The notes under the pieces: generated by a model | The model's database searches: none | What the model was told of the DNA's origin: nothing | Seen by the model: only the letters and a program-made list of their open reading frames with translations | From: an uncultured bacterium | GTDB lineage: Bacteria > Pseudomonadota > Alphaproteobacteria > SP197 | Reading direction: 5' to 3' | Length of the DNA: 7,931 nucleotides | Assembly (NCBI GenBank): GCA_938014945.1 | Contig: CALLQH010000069.1 | Location: forward strand, 1-7,931 | In this document: piece by piece, positions 1 to 6,028 of the stretch | Layout of the letters: each line of letters begins with the position of its first letter | Position numbering within the stretch: position 1 is the first letter of the stretch | Position numbers and translations under genes: made by a program

Positions 1-645
1 CAGTTCGCGCGCGCCCATGCCGGTCTCTCCTTTACCAGCTTTCTCGAAGCCTTCCTGCGCCTTGGTCCCGACCCCGCGGCGTCGGCGCGCGAAGCCCGGC
101 GTCATGCCGAACGCAGCCTGGAGCTTGATGGCGCCGACCCCTTCGGCAGCTTCACCATGGGCCGCTCGTTCTGGCTGACCGATGAACCGGAAATGGCCGC
201 TGAATGGCTGGGACGCGCGACGGACCTCAATCCCAACTATGCCCAGGGCTTCTACGCCTCGGCCTTCACCAACATGCTGCTTGGCAATACATCGTCGACG
301 CTTGCCGCGCTCGACACCTCGCTGGATCTCAGCCCGCTCGACCCGCTGCTTTACGGCATCCACGGCGTGCGCGCGCAGATCCTGCTGCAGCAGGAGGATT
401 TCCAGGCCGCTGCCCGCTGGGCCGACCGCGCGGCCACGACGCCCAGGGCGCATTACCTGATCGCGATGATCGCGATGGTCGCCAACGGCCTTGCCGGCCG
501 CCACGAACAGGCGGCGCGCTGGCGCCAGGAGGTGCGCAGGGCCAAACCCGATGCCAGTGCGACGGACTACTTCGCGGCGTTTCCGATCCGCGACGGCGCG
601 ACGCAGACCCGCATCGCCGGGGAACTGCGCCGCCACGGCTTCTGA
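1..645 (+). CDS. TPR-repeat protein, C-terminal part (5' end outside window)
   Basis: The reading frame is open from base 1 and ends at TGA 643-645, so 214 residues of C-terminal sequence are visible and the start lies to the left. The sequence is alpha-helical and Ala/Leu/Arg-rich, with tetratricopeptide-like spacing. Signs of this are ARRHAERSLELDGADPFG, then WLGRATDLNPNYAQGFYASA about 34 residues later, then LDTSLDLSPLDPLLYG and WADRAATTPRAHYLIA. The 'LNPNYAQG' and 'LSPLDPL' turns are typical of the C-terminal TPR array in bacterial proteins that carry an N-terminal winged-helix (CadC/OmpR-like) or class III adenylate cyclase domain. That N-terminal domain is not in the window, so regulator versus cyclase cannot be decided. 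No signal peptide or membrane segment is seen in this part. An internal ATG at 157 is not a credible start because homologous-looking TPR sequence continues upstream of it. The TPR call is fairly sure; the whole-protein role is inference. Confidence 0.75.
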   Translation, partial: QFARAHAGLSFTSFLEAFLRLGPDPAASAREARRHAERSLELDGADPFGSFTMGRSFWLTDEPEMAAEWLGRATDLNPNYAQGFYASAFTNMLLGNTSSTLAALDTSLDLSPLDPLLYGIHGVRAQILLQQEDFQAAARWADRAATTPRAHYLIAMIAMVANGLAGRHEQAARWRQEVRRAKPDASATDYFAAFPIRDGATQTRIAGELRRHGF

Positions 646-729
646 GCCGTCGCGGACACCCGTTTTGGGCACCGCGCTCTGTTGCCTTTGCCCGTGCTCC
701 CCGATCAAATGCACGTCCGCTCGAGGGTG

Positions 730-751
730 GGACGGGGCAGACGCCCTGTCC
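730..751 (+). other. GC-rich hairpin between the TPR and GMC genes
   Basis: Arms 730-738 (GGACGGGGC) and 743-751 (GCCCTGTCC) pair over nine positions, with one G-U wobble at 734/747 and a four-base loop, AGAC. It is followed by pyrimidine-rich sequence with broken T runs (CCTTTCACTCTTTCC) rather than a clean U tract. It lies 85 bases after the TPR stop and 31 bases before the GMC start. It could be a weak terminator for the TPR gene or a leader structure for the GMC gene; the sequence does not decide. Confidence 0.4.
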
Positions 752-782
752 GGCCTTTCACTCTTTCCGGTGAGGCATTGCC

Positions 783-2432
783 ATGGCCGCTTACGACTAC
801 GTCATCATCGGCGCCGGCTCCGCCGGCTGCGTGCTGGCCAACAAGCTCAGCGCCGACGGACGCTACAGTGTCCTGGTGCTCGAAGCCGGGCCGCCCGACC
901 GCGACCTGCTGATCCATGTGCCCGCCGGCGTCTACTGGGCGCACCGCGATCCGAAGATCAACTGGAACTACATCACCGAGACCTCGCCGCACATGGCGGA
1001 CCGGCAGATCTCCATGCCGCGCGGCAAGGTGGTGGGCGGCTCCTCCTCGATCAATTCCATGGTCTACATGCGCGGCCATCCCTGGGACTACGACCACTGG
1101 GCGACCATGCCTGGCCTGGAGGAATGGGGCTCGGAGCGTTGCCTGCCCTACTTCAAGGCCGGCGAGACGAGCGACCGCGGCGCCAGCGACTGGCGCGGCG
1201 GCTCCGGCCCCCTGGGCGTCACGAAGGGCAGCTTCGAGGATCCGCTGTTCGATGCCTTCCTGGAGGCGGGAAAACAGGCCGGGCAGGGCTACTCCGACGA
1301 TCTCAATGGCTATCAGCCCGAGGGCGTGGCGCGCTTCGATGCGACCAAGCGTGACGGACGGCGTTGCAGCGCGGCCGTCGCCCACCTGCGGCCTGCGCTG
1401 ACACGTCCCAAGGTCACGCTGCACACCCGCGCCATGGTCCAGCGCGTCGTGATTTCCGGCAACCGTGCCGTCGCGGTGGAATACGACCATGAAGGCCAGC
1501 GCCGGAAGGTCGAGGCCGAGCGGGAGATCATCGTCTCGGGCGGCGCGATCAACTCGCCCCAGACCCTGATGCTTTCCGGCATCGGCCCGGCCGATCATCT
1601 GCGCGAACACGGCATCACGCCGGTGCTGGATCTGCCGGGCGTCGGGCGCAACCTGATGGATCACGCCTCCTTCCCGATGCAGTTCTCGTGCACGCAGTCG
1701 TTGCCGATGCACCGCGTCGACCGGCCGCTCAACAAGCTGATGGCGGGCGCGCGCTGGCTGATCGACCGCTCGGGCATCGCCGCCTCCAACGTCTGGGAGG
1801 CCGGCGGCATGGTGCGCGGCAACGGCGAGGTCCGCCACGCCAACCTGCAGTACCACTTCGCCCCCATGGGCTACGATTACGACGGCACGACGATCAGGCT
1901 GAAGCAGGCCTTCACCATCCAGATCGACCAGTTGCGCCCGGCCAGCCGCGGCTGGATTGCGCTGAAGTCTGCCGATCCGGGGGTGAAGCCCGCCCAGCAC
2001 TTCAACTATTTCGCGGAACGTTCCGATCTGCAGGAGCTTATCGAGGGCGTTGCCAAGGTGCGCGACCTGGTCGCCCAGCCCGCCTTCGACCGCCTGCGCG
2101 GCGAGGAGATTTCCGAAAGCGCCAAGGCGCGCACGCCCGACGAGATCGAGGCTGCGGTGCGCAATCTCTCCGGCACGGATTACCATCCCTGCGGCACCTG
2201 CCGCATGGGGCAGGGGGCCGACGCCGTGGTCGACGGCCAGATGCGGGTTCACGGCATCGAGGGCCTGCGCGTGGTCGATGCTTCGGTCATGCCGATGATC
2301 ATCAGCGCCAATCTCAACGCCACGACCCAGATGATCGCCTCGCGCGCGGCCGACTACATTCTGGGAACGCCCCAGTTGCCCGCCTTCCGCGCGCGTTATG
2401 CCTTCATGGACGAGGCCGCATCGGTGGCCTGA
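783..2432 (+). CDS. GMC family FAD oxidoreductase (choline/alcohol dehydrogenase-like)
   Basis: This 549-residue protein has the usual length for bacterial GMC flavoprotein dehydrogenases, which oxidise an alcohol to an aldehyde using bound FAD. The N-terminal Rossmann loop is YVIIGAGSAGCVLANKL (G10, G12, G15), with acidic E34 following in VLVLEAGP. GMC signature 1 is at about residues 79-102 (PRGKVVGGSSSINSMVYMRG), signature 2 at about 253-269 (GGAINSPQTLMLSGIGP). The C-terminal domain carries the active-site histidine in YHPCGTCRMG (H468) and a second conserved polar residue in SANLNATTQMIASRAADYI (probably N512). No signal peptide is seen, so it is likely cytoplasmic or peripheral. ATG 783 is preceded by GGTGAGG seven bases upstream, and the Rossmann motif begins a few residues in, so the start is secure. 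It resembles BetA, but no betB, betI or choline transporter is adjacent, so the substrate is unknown. Its stop abuts the convergent downstream gene. Confidence 0.93.
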   Translation: MAAYDYVIIGAGSAGCVLANKLSADGRYSVLVLEAGPPDRDLLIHVPAGVYWAHRDPKINWNYITETSPHMADRQISMPRGKVVGGSSSINSMVYMRGHPWDYDHWATMPGLEEWGSERCLPYFKAGETSDRGASDWRGGSGPLGVTKGSFEDPLFDAFLEAGKQAGQGYSDDLNGYQPEGVARFDATKRDGRRCSAAVAHLRPALTRPKVTLHTRAMVQRVVISGNRAVAVEYDHEGQRRKVEAEREIIVSGGAINSPQTLMLSGIGPADHLREHGITPVLDLPGVGRNLMDHASFPMQFSCTQSLPMHRVDRPLNKLMAGARWLIDRSGIAASNVWEAGGMVRGNGEVRHANLQYHFAPMGYDYDGTTIRLKQAFTIQIDQLRPASRGWIALKSADPGVKPAQHFNYFAERSDLQELIEGVAKVRDLVAQPAFDRLRGEEISESAKARTPDEIEAAVRNLSGTDYHPCGTCRMGQGADAVVDGQMRVHGIEGLRVVDASVMPMIISANLNATTQMIASRAADYILGTPQLPAFRARYAFMDEAASVA

Positions 2433-2438
2433 TCAGGC
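2427..2438. other. 12-bp palindrome holding two abutting convergent stop codons
   Basis: GCCTGATCAGGC is a perfect palindrome. TGA at 2430-2432 ends the GMC gene on the plus strand, and TCA at 2433-2435 is the TGA that ends the nitronate monooxygenase-like gene on the minus strand, so there is no intergenic base. There is no U tract on either side. Any termination must happen inside the opposing gene or be factor-dependent. Confidence 0.6.
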
Positions 2439-3410
2439 GGCCAGGAACCCTTCCAGGCGTTTGCGGATGATCGTCTCGGCCTGCGCCATGATGCGGTCGA
2501 TCAGTTCCTTGACGCTCGGGATGTCGTAGACGAGGCCGGCGACCATGCCGCAGGACCATGCGCCGGCATCGAGATCGCCCTCCTGCATCACGCGCGGATA
2601 GACGCCGGCAACCTCGTCGAGGATGTCCTCGAACTTGATGTCGGCGCCCAGCTTGCGTTCCTTTTCCAGCAGCCGCTCGACGGCGGCGTTGGTCAGCACG
2701 CGTTCGGTGTTGCGCAGCGGGCGCATGATGAGGCGCGTGTCGCGCTCGCTGGCCGCCAGGATCGCCTGCTTCACCTTGTCGTGGACGGGGGCCTCCTTGG
2801 TGGCGATGAAGCGGGTCGCCATGTTGATGCCTTCGGCACCCATGGCGAGCGAAGCCACCAGCGAGCGGGCATCGGCCATGCCGCCCGAAGCGATGAAGGG
2901 AATCTCCAGCTCGTCGGCGGCGCGCGGCAGCAGGATCATGTTGGGGATGTCGTCCTCGCCGGGATGGCCGCCGCATTCGAAGCCGTCGACGGAAACGGCG
3001 TCGCAGCCGATCGACTGCGCCTTCAGGGCATGGCGCACCGAGGTGCACTTGTGCACCACCTTGATGCCGGCCTCCTTCAGCGGCGGCAGCACCTGCTGCG
3101 GATTGTTGCCCGCGGTTTCGACCACCGTGACGCCGCCTTCGATGATCGCCTTCACGTAGCCTGGATAGTCCGGCGTGTTGAGCGAGGGCAGGAAGGTGAG
3201 ATTCACGCCGAAGGGCTTGTCGGTCATGGTGCGGCAGCGCGCGATCTCGTTGGCGAGATCCTTGGGCGTGCGCTGGGTGAGACCGGTGAGGATGCCCAGC
3301 CCGCCCGCGTTGGACACTGCCGAGGCGAGCTCGGCGAGGCCGACATAGTGCATGCCGCCCTGAACGATGGGGTGCTGGATGCCCAGCAGTTCCGTGATGC
3401 GGGTTTTCAT
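2433..3410 (-). CDS. Nitronate monooxygenase-like FMN enzyme (2-nitropropane dioxygenase family)
   Basis: This 325-residue TIM-barrel flavoprotein belongs to the nitronate monooxygenase/FabK-like family. Characterised members oxidise alkyl nitronates with FMN and O2 and protect against propionate-3-nitronate. Visible motifs are IQHPIVQGGM (11-20), the first FMN loop; SNAGGLG (33-39); PFGVNL (66-71); GFECGGHPGEDD (143-154), whose H149 matches the conserved family histidine; IASGGM (173-178); and GAEGINMATRF (191-201), the phosphate-binding end. I start it at ATG 3410 because MKTRITELLG is the typical family N-terminus and AAGGG lies eight bases upstream. A longer in-frame start at ATG 3488 would add 26 unconserved, Arg/Ala-rich residues. 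It is convergent with the GMC gene and divergent from the BASS gene. Many relatives have untested substrates, so the reaction is a family-level inference; enoyl-ACP reductase (FabK) is less likely given the GGHPGEDD variant and the context. Confidence 0.9.
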   Translation of the reverse strand: MKTRITELLGIQHPIVQGGMHYVGLAELASAVSNAGGLGILTGLTQRTPKDLANEIARCRTMTDKPFGVNLTFLPSLNTPDYPGYVKAIIEGGVTVVETAGNNPQQVLPPLKEAGIKVVHKCTSVRHALKAQSIGCDAVSVDGFECGGHPGEDDIPNMILLPRAADELEIPFIASGGMADARSLVASLAMGAEGINMATRFIATKEAPVHDKVKQAILAASERDTRLIMRPLRNTERVLTNAAVERLLEKERKLGADIKFEDILDEVAGVYPRVMQEGDLDAGAWSCGMVAGLVYDIPSVKELIDRIMAQAETIIRKRLEGFLAA

Positions 3411-3510
3411 CCGTATTGCCCTTGGCTGCGCTTGGTTCGCTTCGCGGCGCAGACTATGGGCAGCCATGGCCCGCCGCAACGCCGCCATCGCTAGCTCCGC
3501 ACGCGCCTGT

Positions 3511-3516
3511 TACAAT
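3511..3516 (+). promoter_or_regulatory. Possible -10 element (TACAAT) for the BASS gene
   Basis: TACAAT matches five of six bases of the sigma-70 -10 consensus and is conspicuous in this GC-rich 132-base divergent spacer (3411-3542). At 17-base spacing the -35 position (3488-3493, TCGCTA) matches poorly. A start about seven bases after it would fall within the Shine-Dalgarno sequence at 3520-3527, which argues against it or implies a very short leader. No clear promoter was found for the minus-strand gene in this spacer. Confidence 0.25.
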
Positions 3517-3519
3517 CGC

Positions 3520-3527
3520 AGGAGGAG
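3520..3527 (+). promoter_or_regulatory. Strong Shine-Dalgarno sequence AGGAGGAG upstream of the BASS gene
   Basis: AGGAGGAG is the best ribosome-binding sequence in the window. It ends 15 bases before the GTG start of the BASS frame (3543), which is long. It ends ten bases before ATG 3538, which opens a five-codon frame (MQWVF, stop TGA 3553-3555) overlapping the BASS start in another frame. A weaker purine run, GGGGA at 3532-3536, is six bases from the GTG and may be the site actually used. Confidence 0.5.
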
Positions 3528-3542
3528 TCTCGGGGATATGCA

Positions 3543-4406
3543 GTGGGTGTTCTGACCAGCAGTTATGCCGGCATCATGACCATGGTCGTGATGCTGGCCA
3601 TCGGCTCGACGATCCGTCTTGCCGATCTGGCCGCCGTCGTGCGGCAGCCGCGTGCCCTGCTGGTGGGGCTTGCCGGGCAGCAGATCCTGGTGCCGGCGGC
3701 CGGTCTCGTCCTGGCCTCCGGCCTTGCGGGACCGTCCTGTCTGGCGCTCGCCATCGTGGCCGTCATGCCGGGTGGGGTGGCATCGACGATCTTCACCGCC
3801 GCGGCCGGCGGCAACACCGCGCTGTCGGCGGTGCTGACGCTGTGCAGCAACGTCATGGTCGCCGTCTGGGTGCCGCTGCTGTTGTCGGTTTCCATCGGCA
3901 TCTGCGATACCGGCGCCCTGACCGGCGATCTCGATTTCGTCGTGCTTGCCATCCGTCTGGCTCTGGTCTCGGCCGTGCCCCTGATGGTCGGCATGATCGT
4001 CGCGGCGGTCTTTCCCCGTTTCACCGCACGGTTCCATCCCTACCTCGGCAAACTGGCGACAACATTCTTCGTGGTCTTCGTGGCCTGGATCCTGTGGGAC
4101 GACCGGGCGAACCTCGCGTCCTACCTGACAGGGGCCGGCGTGCTGGTGCCGCTGCTGTTGCTGTTTGCCGTCGGGACGGCCTGGCTTGCCTCCGGCCTGT
4201 TGCGCTTCCCGGAAGCCACGCGCACGGCGCTGGTCTTCGAGTGGGGCATCCAGAACGTGCCGCTGGCCATCCTGGTGGCTCTCACGCTGGGTTCGGCCCA
4301 GACCCTGGCCCTGCCGGCGGCCTCCTACGGCCTGCTGCAGATCGCCGGCGGACTGCTCATCGCCCTGGTCCTGGGGCGGCGTTCCCGCCGCCTCTCGGCG
4401 GCCTGA
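3543..4406 (+). CDS. Bile acid:sodium symporter (BASS) family transporter
   Basis: This 287-residue, very hydrophobic protein has about nine or ten predicted membrane helices and almost no long loops. Family marks are the MPGGVASTIFTAAAGGNTALS segment (75-95), matching the conserved 'PGG.aS......G...LS' crossover of sodium:bile-acid symporter folds, and FEWGIQNVPLAI (232-243), matching the second crossover 'E.g.qN..LA'. Members use a sodium gradient to move organic anions such as bile acids, pantothenate or keto acids across the inner membrane; the substrate here is unknown. The C-terminus GRRSRRLSAA is a basic cytoplasmic tail. The frame starts at GTG 3543: upstream codons in frame give no other start, and the next Met codons (3576, 3582) would cut into the first helix. 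It is slightly shorter than the usual 300-330 residues. It is divergent from the nitronate monooxygenase-like gene and convergent with the DUF1206 gene. Confidence 0.85.
   Translation: MGVLTSSYAGIMTMVVMLAIGSTIRLADLAAVVRQPRALLVGLAGQQILVPAAGLVLASGLAGPSCLALAIVAVMPGGVASTIFTAAAGGNTALSAVLTLCSNVMVAVWVPLLLSVSIGICDTGALTGDLDFVVLAIRLALVSAVPLMVGMIVAAVFPRFTARFHPYLGKLATTFFVVFVAWILWDDRANLASYLTGAGVLVPLLLLFAVGTAWLASGLLRFPEATRTALVFEWGIQNVPLAILVALTLGSAQTLALPAASYGLLQIAGGLLIALVLGRRSRRLSAA
4387..4402. other. Short GC hairpin at the 3' end of the BASS gene
   Basis: GCCGCC (4387-4392) and GGCGGC (4397-4402) form a perfect six-bp stem around TCTC, within the last codons before the BASS stop at 4404-4406 and ten bases from the convergent DUF1206 stop. 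There is no T tract on either strand. It is the only structure near this five-base convergent junction, so it may assist termination in either direction, but Arg/Ala codons in GC-rich DNA produce such stems easily. Confidence 0.25.
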
Positions 4407-4411
4407 TCGGT

Positions 4412-5200
4412 TCAGCCGACCCTGCGCCAGACCGCCTCGATGTAGCCGTAGAGACCGAAGGCAAGCAGGCCGGCCGCGGCCGTGCCGTAGAAGGCGAGGC
4501 CATAGGGTTGCTGGCGCAGCCATTGCAGGGCGCTTTCCAGGCCGCCGGCCTGGTCGGGGTCGATGGTGAAGGCGGCGTAGAAGAAGAACACGGCGATCAC
4601 CGAAAAGATCAGCCCGCGCGCGATCAGGCCGAAGCCGCACAGCGGCGAGACGCGGTCGAGCAGGGTGGGCGACATCGCAAGGCGGTCGCGAAAGCCGCCG
4701 CTGGCACCCTTCCAGATATGGGCCAGCGCCGCGCCCATGATGATGATGGCGATGGCGCCCAGGGCATAACGCCCGTAGGGCTGCTGCAGCACCCAGGCCG
4801 CGGCATCCTGCGAGCCCGAACCGCCCGAACCGGAAACGGACGAAAGGCGCATCGCCAGGTTACCCGCGTAGAGGCCGAGCAGCAGATGGGTGATGCCGCT
4901 CACCCCCAGCGACGCCCGGATGATCAGGCCGTGGGCGGTCTTCTTGTGATCGTCGGTGTCGAGCACGGACTGCACCATGCGCCATCCGGCGAAGGCGACC
5001 AGTCCGACGGCGATGACGACGATCACCGCCGTTCCCCAGGACTGGTCGGAGAGCGCGGCCAGGGCACCACGCGACCCTGTCGTCTTGCCGCCGGCGCCAC
5101 GGATCGTGGCCAGCAGGGCAAGAACGCCGATGAGGACATAGACCGTACCGCGCGCCGCATAACCGAAGCGCGCGACCAGCACGAGAGAGCGCTTGTTCAA
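4412..5200 (-). CDS. DUF1206 domain integral membrane protein
   Basis: This 262-residue protein has six hydrophobic helices arranged as three homologous pairs, the DUF1206 architecture. Repeat 1 runs from RFGYAARGTVYVLIG (11-25) to GTAVIVVIAVGLVAFAGW (56-73). Repeat 2 runs from RASLGVSGITHLLLGLYAG (95-113) to the LQQPYGRYALGAIAIIIMG region (138-156). Repeat 3 runs from CGFGLIARGLIF (188-199) to the RQQPYGLAFYG region (229-239). The QQPYG element recurs in repeats 2 and 3 (139-143, 230-234). A Gly/Ser linker (about 120-131) lies within repeat 2. The protein should sit in the inner membrane; its function is unknown. The best start is TTG 5198-5200: the in-frame codons back to a TAG at 5228-5230 offer no ATG, GTG or TTG. 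AGGCGG lies eight bases upstream of the TTG, whereas a better AAGGAGA (5221-5227) is 20 bases away. It is divergent from the TetR gene. Confidence 0.85.
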   Translation of the reverse strand: MNKRSLVLVARFGYAARGTVYVLIGVLALLATIRGAGGKTTGSRGALAALSDQSWGTAVIVVIAVGLVAFAGWRMVQSVLDTDDHKKTAHGLIIRASLGVSGITHLLLGLYAGNLAMRLSSVSGSGGSGSQDAAAWVLQQPYGRYALGAIAIIIMGAALAHIWKGASGGFRDRLAMSPTLLDRVSPLCGFGLIARGLIFSVIAVFFFYAAFTIDPDQAGGLESALQWLRQQPYGLAFYGTAAAGLLAFGLYGYIEAVWRRVG

Positions 5201-5233
5201 CGAGGATACCGCCTGTGCTGTCTCCTTCTATGA

Positions 5234-5245
5234 CGCACGAGTGCG
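5234..5245. promoter_or_regulatory. Inverted repeat CGCACGAGTGCG in the DUF1206/TetR divergent spacer
   Basis: Five-base arms CGCAC and GTGCG flank a two-base centre, roughly midway in the 102-base region between the divergent DUF1206 (start 5200) and TetR (start 5303) genes. TetR-family repressors often bind palindromes between their own gene and a divergent target, so this is a candidate operator. The arms are short and GC-rich, so chance is a real alternative. No convincing -35/-10 pair was found nearby. Confidence 0.25.
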
Positions 5246-5302
5246 GTGTCGGTTGCTTGCGGGTGCTGCGCGCGGCCGGGAAGTGATGTAAGAGCCCTTC
5301 AC

Positions 5303-5947
5303 ATGGGCTGGTCCGGAAACAAGCGCGGTGAGGGCGGCGGGGATTCCCGCCGCGGCTACCATCATGGCAACCTGCGCGAGGCGCTGATCGAGGCCGCGCT
5401 GGACCTGATCAAGGCCAAGGGGCCGGCGGGTTTCACCTTTGCCGAGACCGCCCGTTCGGCCGGTGTCAGCCCGGCCGCCCCCTACCGCCACTTCCGCGAC
5501 CGCGACGCCCTGATGGCCGATGTCGCCCAGCAGGGCTTCGAGCGGTTCGAGCAGTTCCTGTCCACCGCCTGGAACGACGCCCGGCCGGACGCCTTCACGG
5601 CGCTCGGCAACATCGGCAAGGCCTATCTCGCCTTTGCCCGCACGGAACCCGCCTATTACTCCGCCATGTTCGAGGCCGGCATTCCCCTGGAGGATCACCC
5701 GGAGCTGCGCCAGGCGGGGGATCGCGCCTTTGCCATCGTGCGCAAGGCTGACGAGGCGCTCAGCGCCGACCTGCCCGGCCGTCCGCCTGCGTTGATGATG
5801 GCGCTGCATATCTGGGCGCTGGCCCACGGCATCGCCTCGCTTTTCGCGCGCGGCGATTCCGGCCGCCGCAGCCTGCCCATGAGCCCGGAAGACCTGCTCG
5901 AGGCGGCCGTCCTGATCTATCTGCAGGGCCTGGGTCACAAGGGTTAG
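5303..5947 (+). CDS. TetR/AcrR family repressor with WHG C-terminal domain
   Basis: This 214-residue protein has the normal length for a TetR repressor. The N-terminal DNA-binding domain begins at YHHGNLREALIEAALDLI (19-36). The helix-turn-helix follows at about 45-64 (FTFAETARSAGVSPAAPYRHF), with the family's usual Y-RHF-(D/K) ending and then RDALMADVA. The C-terminal ligand-binding domain carries WALAHGIASLF (171-181), the 'WHG' motif of the TetR_C_33 group, so it probably dimerises and responds to a small hydrophobic molecule. I start it at ATG 5303, with weak AAGAG eight bases upstream. GTG 5246 would add 19 residues (SVACGCCARPG...) that look like non-coding translation. It is divergent from the DUF1206 gene, the likeliest regulated neighbour besides itself. 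The DUF2852 gene follows 113 bases downstream on the same strand but appears to have its own promoter. The ligand and operator are unknown. Confidence 0.92.
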   Translation: MGWSGNKRGEGGGDSRRGYHHGNLREALIEAALDLIKAKGPAGFTFAETARSAGVSPAAPYRHFRDRDALMADVAQQGFERFEQFLSTAWNDARPDAFTALGNIGKAYLAFARTEPAYYSAMFEAGIPLEDHPELRQAGDRAFAIVRKADEALSADLPGRPPALMMALHIWALAHGIASLFARGDSGRRSLPMSPEDLLEAAVLIYLQGLGHKG

Positions 5948-5987
5948 CGCGGGTTTCGGGGCGTCTTTGCGGCACGGTCGATTTTTG

Positions 5988-6010
5988 CCCGCCTGCTTCT
6001 TGCAGGCGGG
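5988..6010 (+). other. Perfect 9-bp hairpin downstream of the TetR gene
   Basis: CCCGCCTGC (5988-5996) and GCAGGCGGG (6002-6010) pair perfectly around TTCTT. It starts 41 bases after the TetR stop. A T5 run (5982-5986) precedes rather than follows the stem, and no U tract follows on either strand, so it is not a textbook intrinsic terminator. Its 3' arm overlaps the candidate -35 of the next promoter. It may end TetR transcription or limit read-through into the DUF2852 gene. Confidence 0.45.
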
Positions 6011-6028
6011 TCAGAGCTTCCCTATGTT
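6000..6028 (+). promoter_or_regulatory. Candidate sigma-70 type promoter for the DUF2852 gene
   Basis: TTGCAG (6000-6005) and TATGTT (6023-6028) are separated by exactly 17 bases. They match three and four of six consensus bases respectively, in the only AT-rich patch of this spacer. A start near 6035 would give a leader of about 26 bases before ATG 6061. The palindrome at 6024-6042 covers the -10 and start site. Confidence 0.4.

Noticed and set aside
705..2252. Long minus-strand open frame (about 515 codons) opposite the GMC gene
   Set aside because: It is a GC-rich antisense shadow: its translation is His/Arg/Gly/Ala-rich with no domain, while the plus-strand frame has complete GMC motifs.
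3411..3488. Longer start at ATG 3488 for the nitronate monooxygenase-like gene
   Set aside because: A GGAG six bases upstream makes it possible, but the added 26 residues look unconserved and MKTRITELLG at 3410 is the usual family N-terminus with its own AAGGG.
3510..4640. Minus-strand open frame (about 376 codons) opposite the BASS gene
   Set aside because: Its composition is dominated by Gln/Arg/His/Gly, typical of antisense translation of Leu/Ala/Val-rich membrane protein codons.
3416..5233. Long plus-strand open frame (about 605 codons) across the BASS and DUF1206 genes
   Set aside because: It runs across two genes of opposite orientation in the wrong frame, is Arg/Gly/His-rich and has no recognisable motif. 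Both real genes have clear family signatures.
5246..5302. Longer GTG start (5246) for the TetR gene
   Set aside because: The 19 added residues are Cys/Gly/Arg-rich and unlike TetR N-termini; ATG 5303 gives the normal length.
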